From positions 248,001-312,000 of the forward strand of contig SNVD02008070.1 in NCBI GenBank assembly GCA_013180625.2: 64,000 bases of DNA. Direction: 5' to 3'. This document shows, in pieces, positions 10,833 through 21,990 of this stretch (position 1 is the stretch's first letter; the number at the start of each line of letters is the position of its first letter). Made by a program: the position numbers and the translations under genes. A model generated the notes under the pieces. The model did not search any database, had not been told where the DNA came from, and saw only the letters and a program-made list of their open reading frames with translations. This DNA is from Boswellia sacra. Taxonomy: Eukaryota > Streptophyta > Magnoliopsida > Sapindales > Burseraceae.

Positions 10833-11546
10833 TAGGGATGGCAATGGTTTTCCGTAATCGCGAAACCAAAACTGAATGGGGCAGTTTTGGGTCTTCTATT
10901 AACCGGTTCTAGGTCAGTTTTGGGTGTAGTCAATTGGAATCGCCACAGTTCTAGCTTGATTCTAAATCTCAACAAGCCCAGACCTAGAACTAGAGCTAGA
11001 ATCGTTTAATATATGTTAAATATTATTATTAATATTATTTAAATTAAACATAAATAATAAATTAGAATTTTATCAAAACTACATAGTTTTGAATAAGTTA
11101 AAACCTAACCTAACATAAAGAAATTTCAACATTTTCACATAATCACATAAATTACATATGTCATCTGGACTTTATTAACTTTATACATGATTGGGACTTT
11201 GTTTATTTTGTATGTCTTATAGACTTTATTTATTTTGTATGTGTGTTTTTTTTTATTTGCTTAATCAACTGTTTAAAATGTTTTTTATTGGTTATATTAG
11301 TTACATACGCGGTAAAAATATAAGCAAATTAAAAAGTTAAAAAAATTACATATATTTGTTGGACCCGTGGGTACCCACTAGAATTGTGGTTATGATTATG
11401 GTTTTTGTTTAATAGTTCTAGTTTGGTTTTGGTTCTAAGAAAGTGAACTGTGATAGTTATAGGTTGATTCTCGGTCTAGGATTCCTTAACGATTCTAATT
11501 CTGGTTCCTAGTGGAACTGCCCATAGCCGACCTGCTGCCATTTCAA
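10833..11546. mobile_element. hAT-like non-autonomous element with perfect 8-bp duplication
   Basis: 714 bp flanked by identical octamers CCCAAAAC at 10825-10832 and 11547-11554. The left end is TAGGGATGGCAATGG; the right end on the minus strand is TTGAAATGGCAGCAG, a degenerate inverted match. Internally, segments rich in GGTTCTAG/CTAGAACC at both ends are inverted relative to each other. The interior is AT-rich with no coding frame. Confidence 0.78.
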
Positions 11547-11810
11547 CCCAAAACACATGAGTAGTTAGTAACAATAGCCCATTTAAGAATGTTAAGTGCC
11601 CAAATTGAAACTAACCAATAACAACATACAAAGCCCAAAACAACTCAGACGAGGACTCGCGAGTAAGTAGACCTGGGCCTAGGAAGACAAAGCACGTTGG
11701 TCGAGCATGGTGAGAACCAAAATCAACTAACATCTAACAAACGAAGGACAAAAATGAACACAACGAGAATATGAATAAATTTGATTTCTTAAAATGGTAA
11801 ACCTAATACT

Positions 11811-12022
11811 TTTTTTTTTTTGTAACCGAGGTGTCCGGGCCAGCTTACGCGCACCACGACTAATCCTCGGAGGAGACTAGCGCAACCACAACCCACTGTC
11901 ACGGTCTCCCACTTAAATCATGGAGGAGGCCATTGTGGAGACTCGAACCCAGGATTTCACCATTGGTGCTGTACCAACTCCATCCTGGCCCGCTTCACCA
12001 CTTGAACCAACCCATTGTGGGT
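11811..12022 (-). mobile_element. tRNA-derived SINE with 14-bp target duplication
   Basis: On the minus strand the element starts near 12022, has an A-box-like TGGTTCAAGTGG and a B-box GGTTCGAGTC, then the conserved plant SINE tail region (GCGCGTAAGCTGGCCCGGAC and ACACCTCGGTTAC), and ends in an A run (T run 11811-11821 on the plus strand). It is flanked by identical copies of GTAAACCTAATACT at 11797-11810 and 12023-12036, the hallmark of LINE-driven retroposition. The tail sequence resembles the widespread Au-type plant SINE group. The short open frame at 11920-12117 lies inside it and is not a gene. Confidence 0.92.
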
Positions 12023-12164
12023 GTAAACCTAATACTTGCCACTTCAGGAAAATGAATGCATCTTATCCGAATAAAGAACACACACACACATATGGATCTT
12101 TTGACACAAATGATTGAGATTATTGATAAATTTGTAATATTAAATACAACTTTTTTATTTTCAG

Positions 12165-13062
12165 TAAGGGTATTCAAAATCTAATCCAATCCGCCCAAAC
12201 TGATCAATCCAATCCAAACCGATTCAATTTTGATTGGATTTAATCAATTGATGGATTAGATTGGATTGAAATTTTTAAAAACCAAATTAATTGGATCGGA
12301 TAACGGATCCTATTATAAAAATCCATTATAAACCGATCGAAACCAATAATATGTAATAAAATTAACTATGTAATATCTGAAAATTAAATTAACATTTGAT
12401 GATCATTGATGTAATGCATTTGTGCTATATGTAATTGGAAAGTATAAATATAACTTAGTTATCATTATTTTTTTTATTTCGTGAATTGTTTTTTCATGTC
12501 AATTATATTTATCTCAATATAAAAACTATTAGTTACTTATTAATTATTTATTCATGTTTGCAAGGCATTCTTTAATATGCATGGATGACATTGAGTTAAT
12601 ACAATTATATAATAATAAATTTTTCCAAGTTCCATTTTATGTAAGGTAGCTTATTGCATGGAGTCCTATAAATTTATTTAAATTACAATATTTGTATTGG
12701 AATGATTTAAATTTTTATTGTTATAGTTGAGAACATTAATCAATTTATAAATGAATTTTTATTTATTATATTACGGTTTACCAATATTTTAATTTGCTTG
12801 GTAACTTTATGTCATCATTATTTTTATATAATAACTTATGTTTATTACTGAATCATATGAGACTTTTTCTTTTTAAAATTTTTTAAAGTTCGGATTGGAT
12901 CGGATTAAATCAGATCGGATGGTTTTTTTTTTAAAATTGGATTGGATTGGATTTCAATCTTTTATTGGATCGGATTGGATTGAAAAATCTCTAAACTGAT
13001 CATTATTGGATTGGATTGGTTATTAGCTAAATCCATTGGATGCAAACCAAAGAACACCCCTA
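12165..13062. mobile_element. hAT-like non-autonomous element with perfect 8-bp duplication
   Basis: 898 bp bounded by ATTTTCAG at 12157-12164 and 13063-13070. The termini are TAAGGGTATTC and, on the minus strand, TAGGGGTGTTC (9 of 11 identical), the TAGGGGTGTTC type common in plant hAT elements. The subterminal regions are dense in GGATTGGATT/AATCCAATCC motifs in opposite orientation at the two ends, likely transposase-binding repeats. No transposase is present. Confidence 0.88.
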
Positions 13063-13714
13063 ATTTTCAGTCTCAACCATTAGATTTAGTGAGATCAACT
13101 GTTATAAATTTGTATCAATAAATTATGTTAAAATATCTCTTCCCATAAACATCATCAATTATCTCTACCATTGAATTTTGTTTATCAATAATTAAAATTT
13201 TGTGTCTAGTTTATAGCATATAAATTTTCAAGGATATGGTCATTTATCAAAGAAACCCCTACTTTGGGGCATTTTTTTTTTCAATTTTCCCTATAATGAA
13301 GAGGGATTTGGATCTCAAATAATAGTCATAATTCTGACTGAGAAAGTCAAAAAAAAAAAAACTCTTAGAATATTTATAGAAGACAATTGAAAATTGAATA
13401 AGCAAAAAATGCATCACAAGGCCTTTTAAAGGAAAAATAAATAAATAAAGGGACAAATCTTTTGATCATATAATATATTACAATTGTGTTAGATCTTGAA
13501 AAGCTTAGAAAAAATCAGATGCGGAGAGGATTAAGTCCTTTCTAAAGTATCTAGATAGTTTATTTACAAGTTGGTATGATTTTATTTTTACAATCACATA
13601 GAAGGTTTCTTAATATATGATTGAAAGGTCTAAGAGGTAAGTTACGCACAGTAGTTTTAAAGAATCATGGTATTTCGCCTTGTATATCTAGTTTAGTATA
13701 ATCATGTGTTTTAA

Positions 13715-14997
13715 GGTTGCATTTGGGAGACGAGATTGGACTAGACTAGACTGAGATTGACATTAGGATTGGGACTAGATAGGACTGAACTATAGATAAT
13801 ACTATCTTATAAGTAGTATGTGATTGGACTATATTAGTATATAATAAAGTTTTAAGAAATCAATTTTTAAATGTAAATTAATTTAATTTTATTAAAGTTT
13901 AATTTGAATAAAAATTAATTTAATATTTAGATTAAAAATATTTAAATACGTATTAATGTTTTTATAAAAATAATAAAGCAAACAATTTTCACATTACGCA
14001 TTAATTATTATATAAATTATAAATTTAAATTTAATATTGTTGGGTTTTTTTTAATTGTTATTACATCATTTTTATAAGTAAATAACCAAGATTGAATTTA
14101 GATAAAACTATTTGAATATAATTAAATTATTTTTATTTAAAAATTATTAGATATTACTATATTATGTGGTTTGTTTTAAGTATTTTTGATACTATTTAAT
14201 ATGAATTTAATAATATTTCTTTTCATTCATTATTATGTGTAAATTATTTTAAAATTATATAATAATATTTATTGAAATTAAATTATTTTTATATCATATT
14301 TTAATTATAATAAGTATTAATTTTAAATATGTATTAAAAATAATTTTTAATTATATAATATAGTTATAATTAAAAATATTGATTAAATATTTACACATTC
14401 TAATATAATAATAAAAGTAAAATTTATATTACTAGTGAATTTAATAAAATAATCTAATATGTTATTTACTAAAATTTTTATTAGATAATTCTACTTTAAA
14501 AACAAAATAATATTATTTAAATTATTAATTAAGTAATATAATTAATGAATAAATTATATTATCATTATTTATTATTTATAAATATTTTTATATTAGTATA
14601 TTAATATTGGTATAATAATATATTATTTTTATGATATTAATTTTATTAAAATTATTAATTAAGTAATTTAATTATTAATAAAAGTTAAACATATTTATTA
14701 TTATTATTTATAAATTATTTTAAAATTATATTATAGTATTTATTTAATATTATTCCATTTTTATATTATTATTAATTAAAATAAAAATAATAATTGATTT
14801 TTAAAAGCTTAAAACAAGGAGTAACATATGAGTCCCATGGAACTATGTGAACCTTTATCCCAAGAATTTGGAACTAATGGGATTAAAGCTAGTCCAGTCC
14901 CAATCTCCTTGGAAAGTCCCAAAGACCGACGCTAGATTAGTTGTCTTGAAAAATAGTCTAGTCCCCCTTATATCCTATCTCCCATAGATAGGTGCCC
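13715..14997. mobile_element. PIF/Harbinger-like element with TAA duplication
   Basis: It is flanked by TAA at 13712-13714 and 14998-15000. The left end is GGTTGCATTTGGGAGACGAG; the right end on the minus strand is GGGCACCTATCTATGGGAG. Inverted, diverged GGACTAGACTAG-type motifs lie inside both ends. The interior 13840-14810 is extremely AT-rich and noncoding. A 3-bp TAA/TTA duplication is typical of the superfamily but short, so the assignment is moderate. Confidence 0.58.
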
Positions 14998-16203
14998 TAA
15001 GTTTCTAGCCAACTAATAAGACTTGAGTAAGTCCAATACCTCAACCTTTTGTCATGTGGGATCTGTTGATGCAAAATCACTGGGGAAATACATAGAGATC
15101 GGAATGTTTGAGATAACTGCATAAACATCTACACAAGTCCATGGTGCTTGAACAGGTTTTTCCAAATGTACCCACAACGAGGTTTCTAAGAGATTTCATT
15201 GATCGTGGACTTATTAGTTCCTTTATACCTATCTGAATTTCTAGATTCTGCCGCTTCACTACATAATTAAATTCGGCATTGGCTAGCAGATTTTTTTTTT
15301 TTTTTTGGGTTCTGTTTGTCTGAATACTCTGTTTGCCTTTTTAAATCTTTTCTGACCTGAAGGATTGAAGCAGATGGTAAGACGCCATTCCTCTACCTGG
15401 CTTGATCGATATAGTACAACTTAAATTACTAAAATATTAAAAAGAGTGGTGCTATTTGTACCCTAGCTACTAAACTAAAGGAATCTGATTTAATTTTTTA
15501 AAGTTACGAATAAAACCTTATAATAAAGTCCATAGAAATAGTTCAAAATTAACCTAATTCAAATAATAAAATTCATCTTTAATTTTTTCCCCATAAACAC
15601 TTTTTATAACTTACTCACATAAACCCCAAATTTTAATCCGCAAAATTTCTAATTCAAACCTCATTGATATAAGTTCAAGATTTTTTCAACAAATGAAATA
15701 ACAAACAAAAAAATAACGGTAATTATAATTGCCAAGTTTTGAATATCTTTCTCAAATCTTACGCATACACTTCTAACATCAAATTCAAATATTAAGCTCG
15801 AAAATCTTTTATAGTAAAAATGGTACATGAATTTGATTAAAAAAGATAAAGAAGCAAAATGAAGAATACAAAAAAAAAAGATTATTTGTAAAAGGAGGAA
15901 TTGATTAAAAAGATGAATAATATAATTTTTACTCATAAAAGATAAAGCGCAAACAATACAATTACACACACTATGTAAAAATTTAACCCTGTGCGGCATT
16001 TATTTGATATATACACACCCATTAATTGCACAAATTAAACAAAACCATGTTCGAAGTTAACAGAAATATCAAACATACATTAACTTCACCAAATAAATAA
16101 AAACTATAAGGCCATTATGTACGGCAGAAGTGGCTTGGAGAATCAACGGCCGAGTCGGTTCATGTCCATGTCATCGTGTTGCGTCACACTCTTTTGAGAA
16201 CCT
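14998..16203. other. Intergenic, 3' side of the first ankyrin gene
   Basis: No gene recognised. A T run lies at about 15292-15306. The 15077-15259 frame on the minus strand is short and unassigned. The 15661-15999 frame is AT-driven and hydrophobic by composition only. The last few hundred bases before 16204 probably contain the 3' untranslated region of the ankyrin gene. Confidence 0.4.
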
Positions 16204-19200
16204 TCATGCGTAACGTCGAATATCATGACCATGATCCGATGATACCATCTCATTGTGAAAACTTCTGTAGTGTTTAAAAACGGAGCTCATAACTTCGACC
16301 AACCAATTGTACCTTTTAATATGCATGATGATCTTCACCGGTACAAGTGATAGACTCAAGGGCAAAAGGATCAACACAAGGGACAAAAATAGCGAAAACA
16401 TTGTTCTCGCGGCCGTTTGTAACATAAAGCAAAAAACTAGAGGATATACCAGAGAAATAGCAGTGCCACGCGGAAGATGGCGATGAATTTCTAGCATTGA
16501 TATATAAAAAGCTGCAATATTGAAAAACTGGAAAATTTCTGCCGTATAAACTCTTGTTGAGGAGAACCAATCATAATACGGTATCTCTACTGTTTGATTG
16601 CAAGGGGAATTGACAAATATGGGGCCAGTTGGTTCAGGTTCTTCCTTTAGACTGTTGGGAGGGCTGAGCGCGGCTTGGTAGGTAGCTGTTGCAATCAAGA
16701 CAGCAACCACAAGTACAGCATTGCGAGTTTCCTGCGTAATCCCCAGTTTCCTGCGATAATATAATGCTGCCATTTTTTCAAGTAATGATATTTTCTTTTT
16801 CTTTAGTGTATCCACAATCTTCACCTCTTCAAGTGATGAGCTTGTTTGAGCGCCAGCTTTACGCAATAGTTTTTCCAATTCGGGTTGCTTTTGCTTTTCT
16901 AAGATGTCTAATGCTGTTGAGCCAGCTGAATTTTGGGCATTTATTTTAACTTTTTTAATTAGAAGCCTCGCCATCTGCATGTAGAACAATTTTAGTAAAT
17001 CCAAGATTAATACAGACAAAAGGAAAGAAAAACTTCCGAGTGACGTCAAGCAAACTATAAATTAATTCTGAATCTCGTTTCAGCTTTGCCTACCGTAATA
17101 AATTCCTTGTGTCGTTTTTTCAATAGTAAATCAATTATGTCCCTATTTGATTTAACTAGATTTAATTACCTTCAAAAAAATTCAAAGAGCACAATGTTGA
17201 CCCGGCAGATTACATCATTGTTTAAAATATTTATCCTTCATCAGCAAGGAAAACCAGATAGCCGAAATACTTACCTGGATAGGATCGCTTCGAGATACTG
17301 CAATGTGCAATAAAGTGTTGCCTTCATCATCGGTCCAATTCAATATCTCGTCCTTACCAACATATCGAATCCATCTCAGCAGGACTCTAAGGGTTTCAAC
17401 TCTGTTATTTTTTACAGCAAGATGCAAGGCAGTTTCTTTTCTAGTTGTTACGTCCACAATAGACTCTGGACAAGCTGTTAGAAGTTCGGAGACAAAATCC
17501 TCATTTTCTTTCTCAGCAACATAATGCAAAGATGTTTTGCCATCCCTTCCGTTGACACGGACAAGATTTCTGTCGACATCCAGGAGCCGAACAAGTAACT
17601 GGGTTTGCTTATATTGCAAAGCAAGATGCATAGGACAATATCCATCTGGGTTTTGCTTCCTAGCAAATGATGGTTTTAACCTCATTATCTCCAGGGCAAA
17701 CTGGATCTGCCCTGCTGAAGCTGCAATATGCAGAGGAGTGTTTATGAATGGCAATTGATCTATCCGTTCAAGAAGATTTACGTCCTCTCTTAATAATGCA
17801 TATAGGGCATCAACATTTCCCCTTTGAGCAGCATCGTTCAACCTTTGATCTGTTCTGAGACTATAAAAATTTTACAAAGTAAGAAGCTCGAAGTATTTAC
17901 AATTTGAAAATTAACCTATGTTGATAAGATTATTCTCTAATAAGAAAATCTAATTGACTAACTACGCCTCAATGGCCCATCGTTCTGTTGATACTTTAAA
18001 AGTTAAAAAATTAAATATTAAATTCTAAGTTAAAGACGTTTTATTATAAAAATAGATGAAATAAAACAAAATTTCAGAAGAAATAGCAATATTACATTTT
18101 TTTTGCTAAGATAACTCTATTTATTAACACCTATTATCTACTGATATAACAATATATAACACTCATCAGGCTATCTTCCCTGACGTTTAAGCGCAGTATT
18201 CAAAAGGCAAATCAAAGAGGCACCCGATCGGTTTGATGGAAGATGATAGTTCCTCAATCAGTAGTGAACTTGTTTACAATATTAATCTTAATTTCTAACA
18301 TCAGTTTTATTATCTGTGAATCTTGATGGTGGACCTAGTTGTTACAATTATTATCAGAGCCAATCCGAACTGAAAGTATGCAGATGATGAAAGTAGCCTA
18401 GGAAGGGTATGCCAGTTAAGAGGATGCTACCTGTGAACCCTTAAACCATCACAAAGTACATTTTGGTGAAGGACATTTACGTGAAATCTAAAAGTAAATC
18501 CATTCAAATAAAGGATACTTACATAAAGCCCAAACGTATATATATATATGCACACACGGATGCACACACAAACATATTGAGATTTTTGCTAAATTCATAC
18601 TTTATTTGGTTTTAAAAAATAATTGTACTAGCCACATTATAGACATAAAAGCAAGCTATTTGACTACTAAATATGAGATGTCTTACCTCAAGAAATGTGT
18701 AGTGTTGGCATCAATAATGCTAGGAAGTGAATATTCTGCTCCCGATGCTCCAGCGCCGCAGAAAATATTGTCAAAATCCTCGTTCCTGAATTGACTATGA
18801 CCAAGCATGATGTCTTGAGCCGTTAGACCTTTCGAATTCTGGACAGTAACGTTAACTTTACCATATATCAAGCACTTTACAACCTGCTGGAGGAATAAAT
18901 TACTCGATTAGTTGACAAAAAATATTAAAAAAGAAACAAGTTAATCGATTCTTTTTTCTTTTGTTAAATATATTAAACTTTCCTCGGGTTGATTCGAGTA
19001 AGTGGCGAGGTGCAACAGTGTGTTGCCGTCCTTGTCTTTCCAGTTGAGGACTCTTGTGATCAGGTATTGATCTTCCTCATGAGGGCAGAGGCCTTGAAGC
19101 GCGGTGAACAAGAGCTTGAAGGCTTCAATATTTTTACTTCTAACAGCTATATGTAGAGCAGTCTCACTTTGAATTGTGACATCTTCCACAGATTTTGGGC

Positions 19201-19567
19201 AAAGTGACAAGAATCTGGCCAAGAGATCAAGGTTTCCCTTTTCCACTACATAATGCAAAGGGGTTTTACCTTCTTTTCCTTTAACTCGAATAAGCTCAGC
19301 GTCAACATCCAAGAGGCAAACAATCGTTTCGGTTTTCTCATTTCGTAAAGCTAAGTGCATAGGGCTGAAACCTTCGCAGTTTAGTTTCCTAGCAAAGGAT
19401 GGCTGCAAAGAAATTATCTCCATAGCAAATTCAGTATTTCCGTTAGAGGCGGAAACATGTAAAGGAGTGTCTGCAAAAGGTATCTTGTCGATGCTCTCCA
19501 AAATAAATGGATCTTCTCGGATTAGTGCATACAGAGCATTAATATCTCCAACTAGAGCAGCCTCCAT
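16204..19567 (-). CDS. Double-module ankyrin-repeat protein with PGG-type membrane domain
   Basis: Four exons: 19567-18983, 18883-18687, 17854-17275 and 16974-16204, total 2133 nt, about 710 residues. Exon 1 (585 nt) encodes ankyrin repeats with TPLHVSASNG, SPMHLALRNE, TPLHYVVEKG, TALHIAVRSK and NTLLHLAT. Exon 2 adds GLTAQDIMLGHS and a linker. Exon 3 encodes a second complete ankyrin set (TPLHIAASAG, PMHLALQYK, TSLHYVAEK, TALHLAVKN, NTLLHIAVS). Exon 4 completes it (STALDILEKQ), then the PGG-type domain with four hydrophobic segments, the first being RNAVLVVAVLIATATYQAAL. The usual PPGG motif reads SPPNS here. The family (BDA1/ACD6-like) comprises membrane ankyrin proteins linked to plant immunity; that role is known for relatives and only inferred here. 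Junctions 2/3 (GAG/GTAAGA) and 3/4 (CAG/GTAAGT) are canonical and in phase. Junction 1/2 has a GA donor, so splicing there is uncertain. The start at 19567 is the first ATG; the frame upstream has none. Confidence 0.8.
18977..18985 (-). other. Non-canonical GA splice donor of ankyrin gene intron 1
   Basis: On the minus strand the exon 1 end reads GAG followed by GAAAGT, where the paralogue at 35181 has AAG followed by GCAAGC. Both exon 1 copies are exactly 585 nt from ATG to this point, and exon 2 starts in the same phase in both. The junction position is therefore well supported although the donor is neither GT nor GC. The nearest downstream GT would shift the frame. Confidence 0.6.
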
Positions 19568-20724
19568 CGAGGAAACACGCAGCACTTGAACAACGTTTAT
19601 GAATGCCTTGTAGGGAAAGTATTATCCTAAAAGGAGAAATATATATACGCAGACAGGAGAGGATATAAGTGAAGTTGATGAATATTGTGCGAGGGAAGGG
19701 TCAAGAACTCATAAAAGAAGAGCTTGCTAGGAAACAGAAGTAAGCAGAACGAGAGAATTGGGTCTGGGTTAATGGGTACTAATGAACCAAGCCAATATCG
19801 TATGACTGTTATAAGAGATTTCCTAGAATACTGTAACTCTTGAAAGGGCTTTTTTTTTTTTTTTTTTTGTTTCAAATTTAAATTTTAGGTGTACTTTTAA
19901 CTTAAATACTAGGATTTTAATATACATTGGTAATTCTACAGCTAAAATTTATTTATAATTAATATTTTTTAATTATAATATAAATTGATAAAATATTATT
20001 GACAGAATAAAAAATAAAAATAGATAAAAATTTTAATTATATAATATAATATTTATTTATTTAATAATATTTTTTTGTTATAAAATAAATTGGTACAATC
20101 GGCATAACTTTACTTTTTCTCTTCTTTTTATGCTTCTAGCCCGACATAACCAAGAACGTGAGACACGCTTCACATGCATATTCAACATTATTAATCTTGT
20201 TGATCAAACAAAACCAATCCATACATATATAGAGAACTGAAAAGAAATTTCTTTATCTGAGTGGAAAATAAAGTGAACTACTTTATGAATTTGTTTAACG
20301 AGACATGTATTTTCAACTTTTGAGAGAATCAATTTCTCGAAGAAGAAACAAAACACTTCAGTACATTTCCACGCGGTTCCACACCTGATTAGTCTTCACG
20401 AATTTCTAATAATCATCCTCTGACATTTGTACTTAATTAATTTCAAAAGCCACGGAATTCAACAATAGTTTAAGTCACTGTCTGTTTGAGGATAATGATG
20501 ATGTAGATTATTGTGAGAATCTAAACTCATGCCCCCAATAATTGAGTGAAACATCGCTCGATGTTGTGGAATTTATGAATATACACTTAAACTATGATTG
20601 AAGTAGGAAAATCAACCACATTACAAACCTAATCTTTGTTATGCAATAGTCGTTAGATATTAATCTATTGGAAGGCATACAAACTAATTCACATAACCTT
20701 CAAGCCAGAACTTGATGTTGAAAA
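19568..20724. other. Upstream flank of ankyrin gene 1 and duplicated flank
   Basis: It contains the presumed promoter and 5' untranslated region of the gene ending at 19567, a T run at 19850-19868, AT-rich DNA, and from about 20130 a segment duplicated at 32450 onward (listed separately). No other gene is visible. Confidence 0.5.
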
Positions 20725-21270
20725 TGTTAACGCTCCTGGTGTCCAACCTAAAAGATTAATCCAATAGGTGGAGTGATCAACCTCTACATAACTTAAAATC
20801 CCCCTTTACAACTATTCAACATAAGACTTCCAACAATCCCCCTCTCGAATGAAACACACTGTATATTACAAAATAGTCTTTATTCGAAAGCTGAAGTCTT
20901 CATATTGATAGTTCGTGGGTTTGGCTCTAATAACGCTGCTAAGGCTCTAGGTGTTCAACTCAAAAGATTAGCCCAACGGATAGAGTGACTAACCTCCATA
21001 TAACCCAATACCTCCTCTTACAACTATTCTATGTGGAACTTCCAACAGAAGACCTAAACTTCAACCAAGTTTTGTTAGCAAATGACCCTTTAAGGAAGCC
21101 TCGATTGGAAAGGACTTGGTCATGTAGTCTCAGCCAGCTTAAAATACATGATCTCTAACTTTGCATGAAATTTGAATAGTTTATATTGAAACTTTGAACA
21201 ATTTATTATCTTAAGACACCAAAATCAAGTTACTATTACAAGATACCGGGTAATATAGATGCCAGCAAGC
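20130..21270. repeat. Duplicated flank, copy 1 (matches 32450-32890)
   Basis: Segments 20130-20530 and about 21115-21270 match 32450-32890 in the same order and orientation. Shared stretches include ATTTCTTTATCTNAGTGGA, TTTTCAACTTTTGAGAGAAT, TTATTGTGAGAATCTAAA and TGATCTCTAACTTTG. About 580 bp between the two halves, including a TRIM element, is absent from the other copy. At 32450-32890 this sequence is the 3' flank of the second ankyrin gene, but here no ankyrin gene follows. Confidence 0.75.
20725..21047 (-). mobile_element. TRIM (miniature LTR retrotransposon)
   Basis: Two direct repeats of about 111 bp, 20725-20835 and roughly 20935-21047, share TGTTGGAAGT at their minus-strand start and internal motifs such as GAATAGTTGTAA and GGTTNGTCACTC. 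Inside the upstream one, on the minus strand, is GTTATTAGAGCC, close to the initiator-Met tRNA primer site (TGGTATCAGAGC). Just before the downstream one is a polypurine tract GAGAGGGGGAT. The internal region is only about 100 bp and noncoding. Flanking pentamers GAAAA and GAAGA differ at one base, compatible with an aged 5-bp duplication. Confidence 0.75.
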
Positions 21271-21990
21271 AATGGTGCAATAAATTTTGGAGGCTAGAGT
21301 CATATAAAGTTATCGTTCAGACAAATACAGTGAAAAGTTTAATTAACATCCTATTAACAAAGAATTTCTTTTGAAGCCCAAGTGAAACCCTATATTGACT
21401 TGAGTAGAAAATACTTTCTGAAAATATCAGTGGCGTTTGCCGAGCAAAAAGAGGTGTCCAACTTATTGAAGCAATTGCATGTTGATTGTGAGTTTATGAA
21501 TGTCCATTTGATCTATCATGTCACAAAGAAACTACCATTTACGTTTGACATTTAGATAGATGCGAAACTTTATATCACTTTTTCTTCTTCTCTTCTGTAT
21601 CACCCATATCTTCAAAATTTAATAGAAATGTCTATTAGACAAAATATTTGGGTAAATAGAAACTGGAATAGAAAAATACAAGTACTATAACAAAATCATA
21701 ATAGATTAACCACAAATTCGAGGCTCTTATATCACACAATCTCCTTAAACCCGATTTGCCCCTCATCATAGGCGACTGTCTCGTAGGATACAACATATTA
21801 GACAGACGACTAATAACAAGAAGCTGTCTCCAGCGAACCAATAGTGCAAGAACTCTATCAATCTGACTGGGAATCCTTTTCTTGTCAATATATTCTCTGA
21901 AAGAAAAGAAATACTTCCTCTCTCTCTTTTTCTATCTTCTGAAAGAGCAAAAAACCTCTATATATATACAGGATCAAATTTTGTAACTAT

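Noticed and set aside
15077..15259. Minus-strand frame with LVVGTFGKTCSSTMD
   Set aside because: Short, no flanking exons or recognised family.
15661..15999. 112-codon hydrophobic frame on the minus strand
   Set aside because: Composition-driven (Ile/Phe/Leu from AT-rich DNA), no family motif, no supporting context.
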